A DNA stretch of 54,273 nucleotides from Holophagales bacterium UBA2201 (GTDB taxonomy: Bacteria; Acidobacteriota; Thermoanaerobaculia; UBA2201), in the NCBI GenBank assembly GCA_002327305.1, contig DCUZ01000048.1, positions 1-54,273 on the forward strand, in the 5' to 3' direction. The notes under the pieces were generated by a model that worked only from the letters and a program-made list of their open reading frames with translations, was not told where the DNA came from and searched no databases. Shown here one piece after another: positions 41,896 through 49,949 of the stretch (positions within the stretch are counted from its first letter, which is position 1; every line of letters starts with the position of its first letter). Both the position numbers and the translations under genes were made by a program.

Positions 41896-43094
41896 TGAAA
41901 GAGATGATGCCCCCCCCTTTTCCCAGGATCTGCATGCTCTCCACGGGCCATCCGCCGAATGACGACCGGATCTATTTCAAGGAGGCCCGGTCCCTGGCGA
42001 AGCGCGGTCACGAGGTCGTGTATGTCTGTCCGGAGGGCAACCGCCCCAGGGTCGTGGATCAGGGGATCACGATGCGCATTTTTCCCCGTCATTCCGGATG
42101 GAACGGGCGGTATCGGCGCTACCGGGAGGCGCTACGCCTGGGCCGCGAATCGGGAGCGGCGATCTATCACTGTCATGAGCCGGAATCGCTGACGATCGGC
42201 ATCCGCCTCGCCCGCGCGACCGGCGCCCGCGTCCTTTACGACAGCCACGAGTGCTGGGGATCGGTCCTGACCGAATGGTTCCCCCGACCGCTGTGGATGC
42301 CCGTGCGCTGGCTGTTCCAGCGGTGGGAGCACCGGATGATCCGCCGGTGTGACGCCGCCGTCGGGGCCTCCTGGGCCATCACCGACCGGCTGGCTGGACT
42401 GCTGGGACCCGATCGGACCGCCGCCATCCTGAATGTCCCGGTGGCGGAGGTCTTCGGGGAATGGCCGCGGCGCGAGTGGGGGGAGGCGACGGTCCTCTGC
42501 CACGACGGCCACCTCAATTTCATCCGCGGCCTGAAGGTTCTGGCCGAGGCGGTCCGCCTCGTCTCCCGGGACCATCGGGTGGTCTTCAAGATCGTGGGCG
42601 ATGTGTTCGGGGAATCCAGGGCCTGGCTGGACGCCTTCGTGAAACGCCACGGCCTCGAGAGCGTCATCGTGCGCACCGGCTGGCTCCCCTACGAGGAGGT
42701 GGGCCGCGCCCTGTCCGAATGCAACATCGGCCTGGTGGGGTTCCAGCCCGTTCCGAACCATTACACCGCCCTCCCCAACAAGGTGTTCAACTACATGCTT
42801 TACGGCATCCCCTTCATCGCCCCCGATTTCCGCGTTCCCGGTCGCAACCTGGTGCGGGGGGAGCACTGCGGCCTTCTGGCGGACAGCACCTCTCCGGATT
42901 CCTTCGCGGCGACCATCCGTCGGATGATCATCCACCGTGAGGAGACCCTGGCCATGGGCCGCAACGCCCTGGAGGCCTCCCGGACGAAGTACCGCTGGAA
43001 CCACATGGAGAAGACCCTGTTCGACCTCTACGACCGCTGTGTCCTTCCGGACCGCACGATGGAGGAGAAAAAGGGCCAAAAGGATCTTCCTTAA
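41892..43094 (+). CDS. GT4-family glycosyltransferase (type b, copy 2)
   Basis: A 400-aa paralogue of 36479: LSTGHPPNDDRIYFKEARSL, LYDSHECWGSV, VLCHDGHLNFIRGLKVL, FKIVGDVFGESRAWLD and LPNKVFNYMLYGIPFIAPDF align with it. Eight C's at 41910-41917 encode a Pro run just after the start; a slip there would abolish the protein, but at this GC the run may be chance. Two Met codons overlap the previous stop. Confidence 0.9.
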   Translation: MMKEMMPPPFPRICMLSTGHPPNDDRIYFKEARSLAKRGHEVVYVCPEGNRPRVVDQGITMRIFPRHSGWNGRYRRYREALRLGRESGAAIYHCHEPESLTIGIRLARATGARVLYDSHECWGSVLTEWFPRPLWMPVRWLFQRWEHRMIRRCDAAVGASWAITDRLAGLLGPDRTAAILNVPVAEVFGEWPRREWGEATVLCHDGHLNFIRGLKVLAEAVRLVSRDHRVVFKIVGDVFGESRAWLDAFVKRHGLESVIVRTGWLPYEEVGRALSECNIGLVGFQPVPNHYTALPNKVFNYMLYGIPFIAPDFRVPGRNLVRGEHCGLLADSTSPDSFAATIRRMIIHREETLAMGRNALEASRTKYRWNHMEKTLFDLYDRCVLPDRTMEEKKGQKDLP

Positions 43095-43110
43095 AGGCCC
43101 GGGGAGAAGA

Positions 43111-44715
43111 ATGATATCGGAACTCACGGGGCCTCCGGAGGCAAGGTATGTGTTCGACACCCTGCTGGAAGGCATAGGGATTCCATCCCTTGCCCAACGG
43201 GAGGACACGATCCGGCCCGTAACGCTCTGTCATGGGCCGCTCGCTCCCGTGGCGGGGAAGGGGATCGTGGTGCAAGTTCCCGCGGGCGGAAAGACCTGGA
43301 CGGGTGGGGAAGCACCCCGTTATCACCTGAGCGTCGATCCGCCATCGGAATCCCCGATCATTCGTTTCGCCGAGGACTTCATCCCGAAGGCCTTTGGATG
43401 CCTCACGGGCCGGGGACAGGGCGACCCGTTCTCGTATTGGCAGGGCGGGCAGGATGAGGAGCAGGCCTTCATACCGCCCGTCCTTGCCAAAATCCAACGG
43501 GCCCTGGCCGACGCGCTGCGCACCGCCTTTCACCGGCTGGGACTCCCATGGATCACGATCTCCCCCTGGCCTGAGGGTCGGCCATTCGCCCTTCTTCTCA
43601 GCCACGATGTCGACCACATCCACGATCGGGAAATGTTCCGGGTCCTTTCCACCCTCAACCACATCAGAACCACTCTTCAGGGGCGCGCTCCGGGAGACCT
43701 GAAGCAAAGCCTGCGCCGGGTCGCCCGGGCGATCCTATCGCCGAAACCCGTCATGCAGGACTTCGCGACGATCCGCGCGATCGAGGGCGCTCATGGCTGG
43801 CGCTCCACCTTTTTCTTTCTCGAGGACCGCTATTGGGCCCGGTATGGGGGACGCTACCGCCTTGACGATCCGGCGGTTCTGCGTCTTCTGGCCTTCCTCC
43901 GGACGGAGGGGTGTGAGGCAGCGGTTCATGGCGCCTATTACGCCTTCAACCAGGCCAAGGCGTACCGGACCGCGGCCGGGAACCTCGCGGCCGCCTGGGG
44001 CGGCCCGGCGACGGGGATCCGCAACCACTGGCTGCGCTGGAATTATCCCCACACCTGGCGGGCGCAGGAGGATGCGGGGTTCCTCTACGATTCAACCTTT
44101 GGCTATCAGAACGCTCCCGGCTTTCGCTCGGGATATCCCTTCCCGTTCCGTCCTTTTGACGATTCCTCAAGCCGCCGGCTGCGGCTCCTCGAGCTTCCCT
44201 TGACGCTCATGGACATCACGCTCTTCCATTATCTCCGCTATGACCTCGCCGCCGCGCTCGCCCATGCCGGGGCCATCGCCCGTTCGACGGCGGAGGAAGG
44301 GGGCCTGTTGTGCCTGCTCTGGCACAACAACTACTTCAATGAACCGGAATATCATGCCTATGAAGAGACCTATCGTCGGCTTCTCGTGGAATTGGATTCA
44401 GTGAGACCTTGGTGCGCCACGGGCCGGGAGATCGCCGCCTGGTGGAATGCCAGGGCCGGCGTTCATTTGGAAACACTCCAGGCGGACGGTTCCGGATGGA
44501 CCGGGCGGCTGTCCGCGCAGGATCCGATCACGGACCTTCAGCTCCGCGTTGAATTTCCCGATGGCAGTGGATCGTTAAACCTGGAAGGGGCACACGCGCA
44601 CATGAGGGACACGGGTGCCGCCATGGTGATCGATTTCCCCCGGCTTGCCCAAGACAGCAAGGTCGTGCTGCGGGCATCCCCGGCCCGCGGCGGAATATTC
44701 AAGGCGGACCATTAG
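43111..44715 (+). CDS. Polysaccharide-deacetylase-like protein with extra N- and C-terminal regions
   Basis: A 534-aa protein. The middle has FALLLSHDVDHIHD (about 165-178), CEAAVHGAYYAFN and FLYDSTFGY, the metal and substrate motifs of the NodB/carbohydrate esterase 4-like fold. LLWHNNYFNEPEYH near 410 fits a second metal-site His. An N-terminal region of about 160 residues (DUF7033-like in arrangement) and a beta-rich C-terminal 80 residues flank it. GGGGAG just upstream is the SD. It could de-N-acetylate a glycan residue; secretion signal not seen, so it may act in the cytosol or be mis-annotated as to target. Confidence 0.8.
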   Translation: MISELTGPPEARYVFDTLLEGIGIPSLAQREDTIRPVTLCHGPLAPVAGKGIVVQVPAGGKTWTGGEAPRYHLSVDPPSESPIIRFAEDFIPKAFGCLTGRGQGDPFSYWQGGQDEEQAFIPPVLAKIQRALADALRTAFHRLGLPWITISPWPEGRPFALLLSHDVDHIHDREMFRVLSTLNHIRTTLQGRAPGDLKQSLRRVARAILSPKPVMQDFATIRAIEGAHGWRSTFFFLEDRYWARYGGRYRLDDPAVLRLLAFLRTEGCEAAVHGAYYAFNQAKAYRTAAGNLAAAWGGPATGIRNHWLRWNYPHTWRAQEDAGFLYDSTFGYQNAPGFRSGYPFPFRPFDDSSSRRLRLLELPLTLMDITLFHYLRYDLAAALAHAGAIARSTAEEGGLLCLLWHNNYFNEPEYHAYEETYRRLLVELDSVRPWCATGREIAAWWNARAGVHLETLQADGSGWTGRLSAQDPITDLQLRVEFPDGSGSLNLEGAHAHMRDTGAAMVIDFPRLAQDSKVVLRASPARGGIFKADH

Positions 44716-46689
44716 ATGTGCGGGATAGCAGGCATTGTGGGATTTGACGGCCGCGTGGCCCCGGACGCATTGATGCGCATGTCCGCAGCCCTGGCCCACC
44801 GCGGGCCGGATGACGAGGGGTTCCTCCTGGGAAACTGGCGCGACGGCAGGACGATCGTGCGCGGAGGCGATGCCACCCCACCCACGGTCTATGGATCCGG
44901 ACAGCTCCATTGCCCCAAGAAACCGATGCGAGATACGGAAGAGGGACCCTGGACCATGGGAATGGCCCACCGTCGCCTGTCCATCATCGATCTCTCCCCC
45001 GGCGGTCATCAACCCATGGGCACGGAGGATGGATCCCTGTGGATCGTCTACAATGGCGAGATCTACAATTATCTGGAGGTCCGGGAAGAACTCAGGTCCT
45101 GCGGGCATCGCTTTGTCACGGAATCGGACACGGAAGTGATCCTGAAGGCCTATCAGCAATGGAATGTGGATTGCCTGCCGAAGTTCAACGGCATGTGGGC
45201 CTTTGCCCTGTGGGACAAGCCCGGCCGCCGGTTGTTCTGCGCGCGCGATCGGTTCGGCATCAAGCCTTTTCATTACTGCACGGATGGACGCGCTTTTGCC
45301 TTCTCCTCCGAGATCAAGCCTCTCTTCGAAACGGGCATTTCACGGCTGCCGAATGAAGGGTTGATCCATGATTATTTGATCCTCGGACTGCTGGACCACA
45401 CTTCGGAGACCTTTTTTCAGGGGATCCACAAACTTCCCCAAGGCCATTATCTGCTTCTGGGGCTTGACGGCCGGATCTCCGTTTCGCGCTATTGGGACCT
45501 TGAGGTTTCAGACCAGATCGAGGACGGGCGCGACGACCGCTCCGTGAACGACCAATTCCGGGGCCTCTTCGAACAGGCCGTGCGCATCCGGCTTCGAAGC
45601 GATGTTCCCATCGGCTCCTGCCTCAGCGGCGGCCTCGATTCCTCCTCCGTGGTTTGCATGGCCTCGCGCATCCTCCAGGAGGGCGAGCACGCGCGCGCGC
45701 CCCGAATGCAGACCTTTTCCGCCTGCTTCCATCAGCGCAATCTCGACGAGCGCCCCTACATGCATGAGATCGCCCAGGTAGCCGGGACCGAGCCGAATTT
45801 GATCTATCCCTCGTTCGAGGGTTTCCGCGATGCATTGAGCGCATTGCTGTCCCATCAGGAGGAACCCTTTGACGGCAGCGGCGTTTATGCCCAATGGTCG
45901 GTCCTGGAGGCGGCCCGAGCCAAGGGGATCCCGGTTCTCCTGGACGGGCAGGGGGCGGACGAATTGCTGGGCGGTTATAGGAAATTCGCGCTCTTTTACA
46001 TGATGAAGCTCCACCGCACGCATCGATATGCCTCGCTGTTCAGGGAAGCGGCCGGGTTTTTTCTCAACTGGAATGTCATGATGAATCTGCCGGTCACTGC
46101 CGGCCTCCGGTACTTCAAACTGGGGCGCAGGCTGGTGGGCTCCCCGGCCCTGTTCGATCCCGGCTTTCTCAGCCGCCACCGGGACCGGACGTTTGAGGTG
46201 GGCTTTACGGGAAACCTCGGGGCCCGGCTTCGGGACGATCTTCTCCTGTTCAGCCTCCCCGCCCTTCTTCGCTACGAGGACCGAAACAGCATGGCGCATT
46301 CCGTTGAATCCCGGCTGCCTTTTCTGGACGTCCGGTTGGCCGAGTTCATCGCCCAACTCCCTCTGAACCAGAAGATCCGGAAGGGGTGGAGAAAATACAT
46401 CACGAGGGAGTCCCTGGCCGGCGTTCTTCCGGACAAGGTGCGGCTGCGCAGAAGCAAACTGGGCTTTTCGACTCCGGAAAACACATGGATCCGTACGCTC
46501 CTGAAGGGGGACGAAGGCGCCCTGCTCGAGCGCCCGGCATTTATCAGCCCGCTGATGGACCCGAAGCATTGGGAGCCATCCGTGAAATCCTTCATCCGCG
46601 GCCGATCCCACCTGCCGGGGAAGATCTTCCTGCGGCTGTATCTTCTGGAGCGCTGGGGCCGCATGTTCCTCCATGGGCGGACCCATTGA
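44716..46689 (+). CDS. asnB: Glutamine-hydrolysing asparagine synthase-like amidotransferase (AsnB type), second copy
   Basis: A 657-aa AsnB with Cys2 in MCGIAGI, RGPDD, NGEIYNY and PP-loop LSGGLDSSSVV (SGGLDSS at 294-300). Relative to the copy at 38821 it has an insertion of about 20 residues after residue 60 (GSGQLHCPKKPMRD region). Its ATG follows the preceding stop directly, without a gap. Likely amidates a uronic acid or similar carboxylate on a sugar nucleotide or glycan; two full AsnB proteins suggest two different acceptors. Confidence 0.9.
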   Translation: MCGIAGIVGFDGRVAPDALMRMSAALAHRGPDDEGFLLGNWRDGRTIVRGGDATPPTVYGSGQLHCPKKPMRDTEEGPWTMGMAHRRLSIIDLSPGGHQPMGTEDGSLWIVYNGEIYNYLEVREELRSCGHRFVTESDTEVILKAYQQWNVDCLPKFNGMWAFALWDKPGRRLFCARDRFGIKPFHYCTDGRAFAFSSEIKPLFETGISRLPNEGLIHDYLILGLLDHTSETFFQGIHKLPQGHYLLLGLDGRISVSRYWDLEVSDQIEDGRDDRSVNDQFRGLFEQAVRIRLRSDVPIGSCLSGGLDSSSVVCMASRILQEGEHARAPRMQTFSACFHQRNLDERPYMHEIAQVAGTEPNLIYPSFEGFRDALSALLSHQEEPFDGSGVYAQWSVLEAARAKGIPVLLDGQGADELLGGYRKFALFYMMKLHRTHRYASLFREAAGFFLNWNVMMNLPVTAGLRYFKLGRRLVGSPALFDPGFLSRHRDRTFEVGFTGNLGARLRDDLLLFSLPALLRYEDRNSMAHSVESRLPFLDVRLAEFIAQLPLNQKIRKGWRKYITRESLAGVLPDKVRLRRSKLGFSTPENTWIRTLLKGDEGALLERPAFISPLMDPKHWEPSVKSFIRGRSHLPGKIFLRLYLLERWGRMFLHGRTH

Positions 46690-46706
46690 GAGGATCCAGT
46701 TGATTT

Positions 46707-46732
46707 CCAAGGAGCTTGGAGCGAACCGCTCC
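46707..46732. repeat. REP-like palindromic element in the gap before the GT4 gene
   Basis: Two overlapping inverted repeats: CCAAG-GAG-CTTGG at 46707-46719 and GGAGCG-AAC-CGCTCC at 46718-46732. The sequence around them resembles common bacterial interspersed palindromes in style. There is no T-run, so it is not an intrinsic terminator. It lies in a 51-bp gap, one of the longer ones in this compact part. Confidence 0.5.
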
Positions 46733-46740
46733 CACCCCGC

Positions 46741-47964
46741 ATGCGCATCTGGATCGTCAATCACTATCTGAGTCTCCAGCCCCAGCGCGGGACCCTGCGC
46801 CATCTGGTCCTGGCCGACGAGCTGAAGCGGCGAGGCCACCGGGTCACCCTGTTCGGCTGTGCCCGCCACCACTTTCACGCGGAGGAGGATCGCATGGGCC
46901 TCCGGCTCTGGCGGGAGCGTTCACACCACGGACATGCCTTGGTCTGGATCAACAGCATCCCCTACGCGTCGAATTCGGGGCGCCGGTACGCCAACATGGG
47001 GCTTTTCTCCGCCAACTTCCTCGCGGCCTCTCTGCTCCGGGGGGGGGGACGACCCGATCTGGTCCTGGGTTCCTCGGGCCACCTTCCGGCGGCCTACGCC
47101 GCCATGCTGGCGGCCCGATGGCGCGGCGTGCCCTTTGTCTATGAAATCCGCGACCTCTGGCCTCTGACCCTGACCGCGATGGGGAAGTTGAGGGCCGGCG
47201 GCACGATCGCCAGAATCCTCGAGGCCATGAACCGGCGACTGCTGAAGCGGGCGGCCCTGGTGGTGGGGACCATCTCGGGCATCCGCGATTACGCCGGCGG
47301 TTATGGGATCGAGGACGGCAGGGTGGAATGGATCACCAACGGCGTGATGCTGGACGAATTCCCCCCTCTCCCCGCCCCCCCCCCTTCGAAAGAGGCCCTC
47401 GACATCGTCTATTTCGGCTCCATGGGGGAGCCGAACGCGGTGGATGTCATCGTCGAAGCGGCTCTTCGGGCTTCGCGCATGTCCCCGGACCGCCCCATCC
47501 GGGTCACGCTGATCGGGGAGGGGTCGGAGCGGACCCGCCTGGAACGGATGGCTCAAGAGGCCCCCCCCGGTGCGGTCCGGTTCCTCCCCCCGGTCCCGCG
47601 TCGTGAATTGCCGGCCCTGGTCGGGAACGCCGACGCCTTCGTGGTGGTCCTCCGGCGGTGCGATCCGGTGTACCGGTACGGAATCAGTCTCAATAAATTG
47701 GCTGAGTACATGGCCCTGGGCCGGCCGGTGGTGCTGGGGGGCGACGTCCCCGACAATCCGGTGGCCCGGGCCGACTGCGGCCTGACCGCCGGGTTCGAGG
47801 AACCGGAATCTCTGGCCTCCGCCTTCGTGGAGCTGGCGCGCACGGACCGGTCGGAACTTGCGCGGATGGGCCGGAACGCCCGCGCCGCGGCCGAGGCCCA
47901 TTTCGATTACGCGAAACTCGCCGGCCGGTACGCCGACCTTCTGCAGGGCCTGGCCGGCACTTAA
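46741..47964 (+). CDS. GT4-family glycosyltransferase (WbuB-like)
   Basis: A 407-aa GT-B transferase with MRIWIVNHYLSLQPQRGTLRH at the start, FVYEIRDLWPLTLTAMG in the middle, WITNGVMLDEFP and IGEGSERTRLERM, and SLNKLAEYMALGRPVVLGG in the donor-binding half. This is the WbuB/L-fucosamine-transferase-like pattern, often the second sugar addition after WbpL/WecA. It lies directly upstream of wbpL. Two homopolymer tracts, G10 at 47039-47048 and C10 at 47375-47384, interrupt the frame in Gly and Pro runs. Confidence 0.9.
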   Translation: MRIWIVNHYLSLQPQRGTLRHLVLADELKRRGHRVTLFGCARHHFHAEEDRMGLRLWRERSHHGHALVWINSIPYASNSGRRYANMGLFSANFLAASLLRGGGRPDLVLGSSGHLPAAYAAMLAARWRGVPFVYEIRDLWPLTLTAMGKLRAGGTIARILEAMNRRLLKRAALVVGTISGIRDYAGGYGIEDGRVEWITNGVMLDEFPPLPAPPPSKEALDIVYFGSMGEPNAVDVIVEAALRASRMSPDRPIRVTLIGEGSERTRLERMAQEAPPGAVRFLPPVPRRELPALVGNADAFVVVLRRCDPVYRYGISLNKLAEYMALGRPVVLGGDVPDNPVARADCGLTAGFEEPESLASAFVELARTDRSELARMGRNARAAAEAHFDYAKLAGRYADLLQGLAGT

Positions 47965-47974
47965 TCCTCCCGAC

Positions 47975-49012
47975 ATGCCGCCATCCCTGCCCGCCGCCTT
48001 GGCTCTCCTCTCTGCCGCCCTGGTCTCCTGGGGCGCCTGCCGCTGGCTGATCCCGGCCAGCCGCCGCTGGGGCCTGATGGACGAACCCAACGAGCGCTCC
48101 AGCCACCGCCACCCCACGCCCAGGGGAGGAGGCGCGGCGATCATGGCGGGGACGCTCCTGGGCTGGCTGGCCGGGGGAGGCGCCGCGGCGTGGCGCGGGA
48201 TTCTGCCCCTGGCGGCCGGAGCCCTGGTCCTGGGGGCCGTAGGACTGTGGGACGACCTCCGCGGAGACATCGGCCCGCTGCCCCGGCTGTTGCTCCAGAC
48301 CGGCCTCGCCGCGGCCATCGTTCTGCTTTGGGGCGGAATGCAGGTCCTGCCGTTCCCCTCCCCGTTCGACCTTGCAGTGGAGTTCTGGGGGGTCCCGCTC
48401 GCGATACTCTGGATCGTCGGTGTGGTGAACCTCTACAACTTCCTGGACGGCATCGACGGCTATGCCGGCACCCAGACCATCGCGGCCGTTTGGGTCTTCC
48501 TCCTCGCTTTGCGGCCCGCGCCGCCCCTCTGGGTCCTGGGGATGGCCCTGACGGGGGCCTGTGCAGGATTTCTTTATTTCAACTGGCACCCCGCCCGCCT
48601 GTTTATGGGAAATTCGGGCTCGTATTCCCTGGGATTCCTGTTGGCGGCCATGCCGTTCGTCCTCCCCGCGTCCGAACGGAGCGCCGGGATCTTCGCCATG
48701 GCGATGGGCCTTTGGTTTTTTCTCTCCGACGGCACCTTCACCCTCCTGCGCCGCGCCCTGAAGGGGGAGAGGGTGTGGCGTGCCCACCGGAGCCACCTCT
48801 ACCAGCGGCTGAACGCCTCGGGACTGGCCCCGGACCGCATCGTCCCCGCGTTCCTGGCGGCACTGCTCCCGCTTGGCCTCCTCACCGTTTGGGCTCTCCG
48901 TTCCACCCCCCGCCGCCCGGGCTGGGCGCCCCTGGCCTACGCCTTCGCGATCCTGGCGGCGGCCTGGGCGTGGACCGCCCTGCGCGAACGGACGGCGGCC
49001 CGGCGCCCCTGA
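47975..49012 (+). CDS. wbpL: Undecaprenyl-phosphate sugar-1-phosphate transferase (WbpL/WecA family)
   Basis: Starts O-unit assembly by transferring an amino-sugar phosphate to undecaprenyl phosphate. The 345-aa membrane protein has about ten helices, Asp93-Asp94 in WDDLRGD, NFLDGIDG at 155-162 and the AHRSHLYQRL segment near residue 270. In the normally invariant G-D-x-G-S motif the Asp is replaced by Asn213 (MGNSGSYSLG). In MraY the equivalent Asp takes part in magnesium binding, so this substitution may reduce or change activity. Position beside wbpM and the GT4 gene is that of WbpL. Start ATG 11 nt after the previous stop. Confidence 0.88.
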   Translation: MPPSLPAALALLSAALVSWGACRWLIPASRRWGLMDEPNERSSHRHPTPRGGGAAIMAGTLLGWLAGGGAAAWRGILPLAAGALVLGAVGLWDDLRGDIGPLPRLLLQTGLAAAIVLLWGGMQVLPFPSPFDLAVEFWGVPLAILWIVGVVNLYNFLDGIDGYAGTQTIAAVWVFLLALRPAPPLWVLGMALTGACAGFLYFNWHPARLFMGNSGSYSLGFLLAAMPFVLPASERSAGIFAMAMGLWFFLSDGTFTLLRRALKGERVWRAHRSHLYQRLNASGLAPDRIVPAFLAALLPLGLLTVWALRSTPRRPGWAPLAYAFAILAAAWAWTALRERTAARRP

Positions 49013-49016
49013 AACC

Positions 49017-49919
49017 ATGCCCCCCCCTTCGCCGGCGTCTCCGCTGTCCCCCTCCCAAGCCCTGCTGACCGGCGAGTCCCCCCGGCCCCTCCACTTCCTG
49101 ACGGAGCAGACGCTGGAACTCGCCCAGGGCGCACTTCAACCGGCGGGGATTCGGGCAGTGGTCCTGAAGGGTCCCCATTTGGCCTACACGGTGTACGATG
49201 ATCCCCTGGACCGTGTGTGGTGCGATCTCGACATCCTTGTTGCTTCGGCAGATTTCGATGAGGCCTTCGGCCGCCTCCTGCGGGCCGGGTTCAGCGAAGT
49301 CCCGGCTCCGCCTTCGCGCGGGCGGACCTACCGACGCTATTATGAGTGGACCCTGGACGGCCCCGTGGGCATTCCGGTGGAATTGCACCGTGACATAGCC
49401 GCGCACGGCCTGTTCAGCGTCGACCTTGCCGGATTCCTGGAGCGCGCCGTTCCCTTCACGATGGGGCACACCCCGGCGCTGGGATTGGCCCCGGACGACC
49501 TGCTGTTAATGCTCTGCCTCCACATCGTCAAGGGCCATTTCTGGGTCCAGGCCAAGCATTTCCGGGACATCGCCCTGGTGACGATGCGGCAGGAGGTGGA
49601 CTGGCGGCGGTTCGAGCGGGCCGCCATCGAATCGAACGCCCCCTGGGGCGTGTATTATGTCCTCTCCGTCAGCGCCAGGCGGTACGGCGCCCGGATCCCG
49701 GCGGAGGCCCTCCGCGTCCTGGCCCCCCGGGGTGTACGACGCCTCTGGCTGGACCGCTCCCTGGATCCGGAACGGTTCGACCTGGCCCGCATTGCGGCGA
49801 CCCCGCCCTGGCGGTTGCGCCTGCGCTACGCTTCCCCTTGGATCGGTCTGTACGAGAAGGCCCTGCCCCTCGTGGTAAAATACGGATGGAACCGTGTTCG
49901 GGAAATAATCCACTTATGA
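49017..49919 (+). CDS. Nucleotidyltransferase-fold family protein (NTP_transf_5-like)
   Basis: A 300-aa protein with an N-terminal helical part, then AVVLKGPHLAYTVYDDPLDRVWCDLDILV (Lys51-Gly52, Asp70 and Asp72), which matches the uncharacterised nucleotidyltransferase family often found in capsule and lasso-peptide-like loci. The rest is helical. The function is unknown; it may adenylate or nucleotidylate a small molecule. It lies between wbpL and wbpM with four nt after the wbpL stop. Confidence 0.8.
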   Translation: MPPPSPASPLSPSQALLTGESPRPLHFLTEQTLELAQGALQPAGIRAVVLKGPHLAYTVYDDPLDRVWCDLDILVASADFDEAFGRLLRAGFSEVPAPPSRGRTYRRYYEWTLDGPVGIPVELHRDIAAHGLFSVDLAGFLERAVPFTMGHTPALGLAPDDLLLMLCLHIVKGHFWVQAKHFRDIALVTMRQEVDWRRFERAAIESNAPWGVYYVLSVSARRYGARIPAEALRVLAPRGVRRLWLDRSLDPERFDLARIAATPPWRLRLRYASPWIGLYEKALPLVVKYGWNRVREIIHL

Positions 49920-49949
49920 CAACACTCGAAATACGCCAGCGATGAAACC

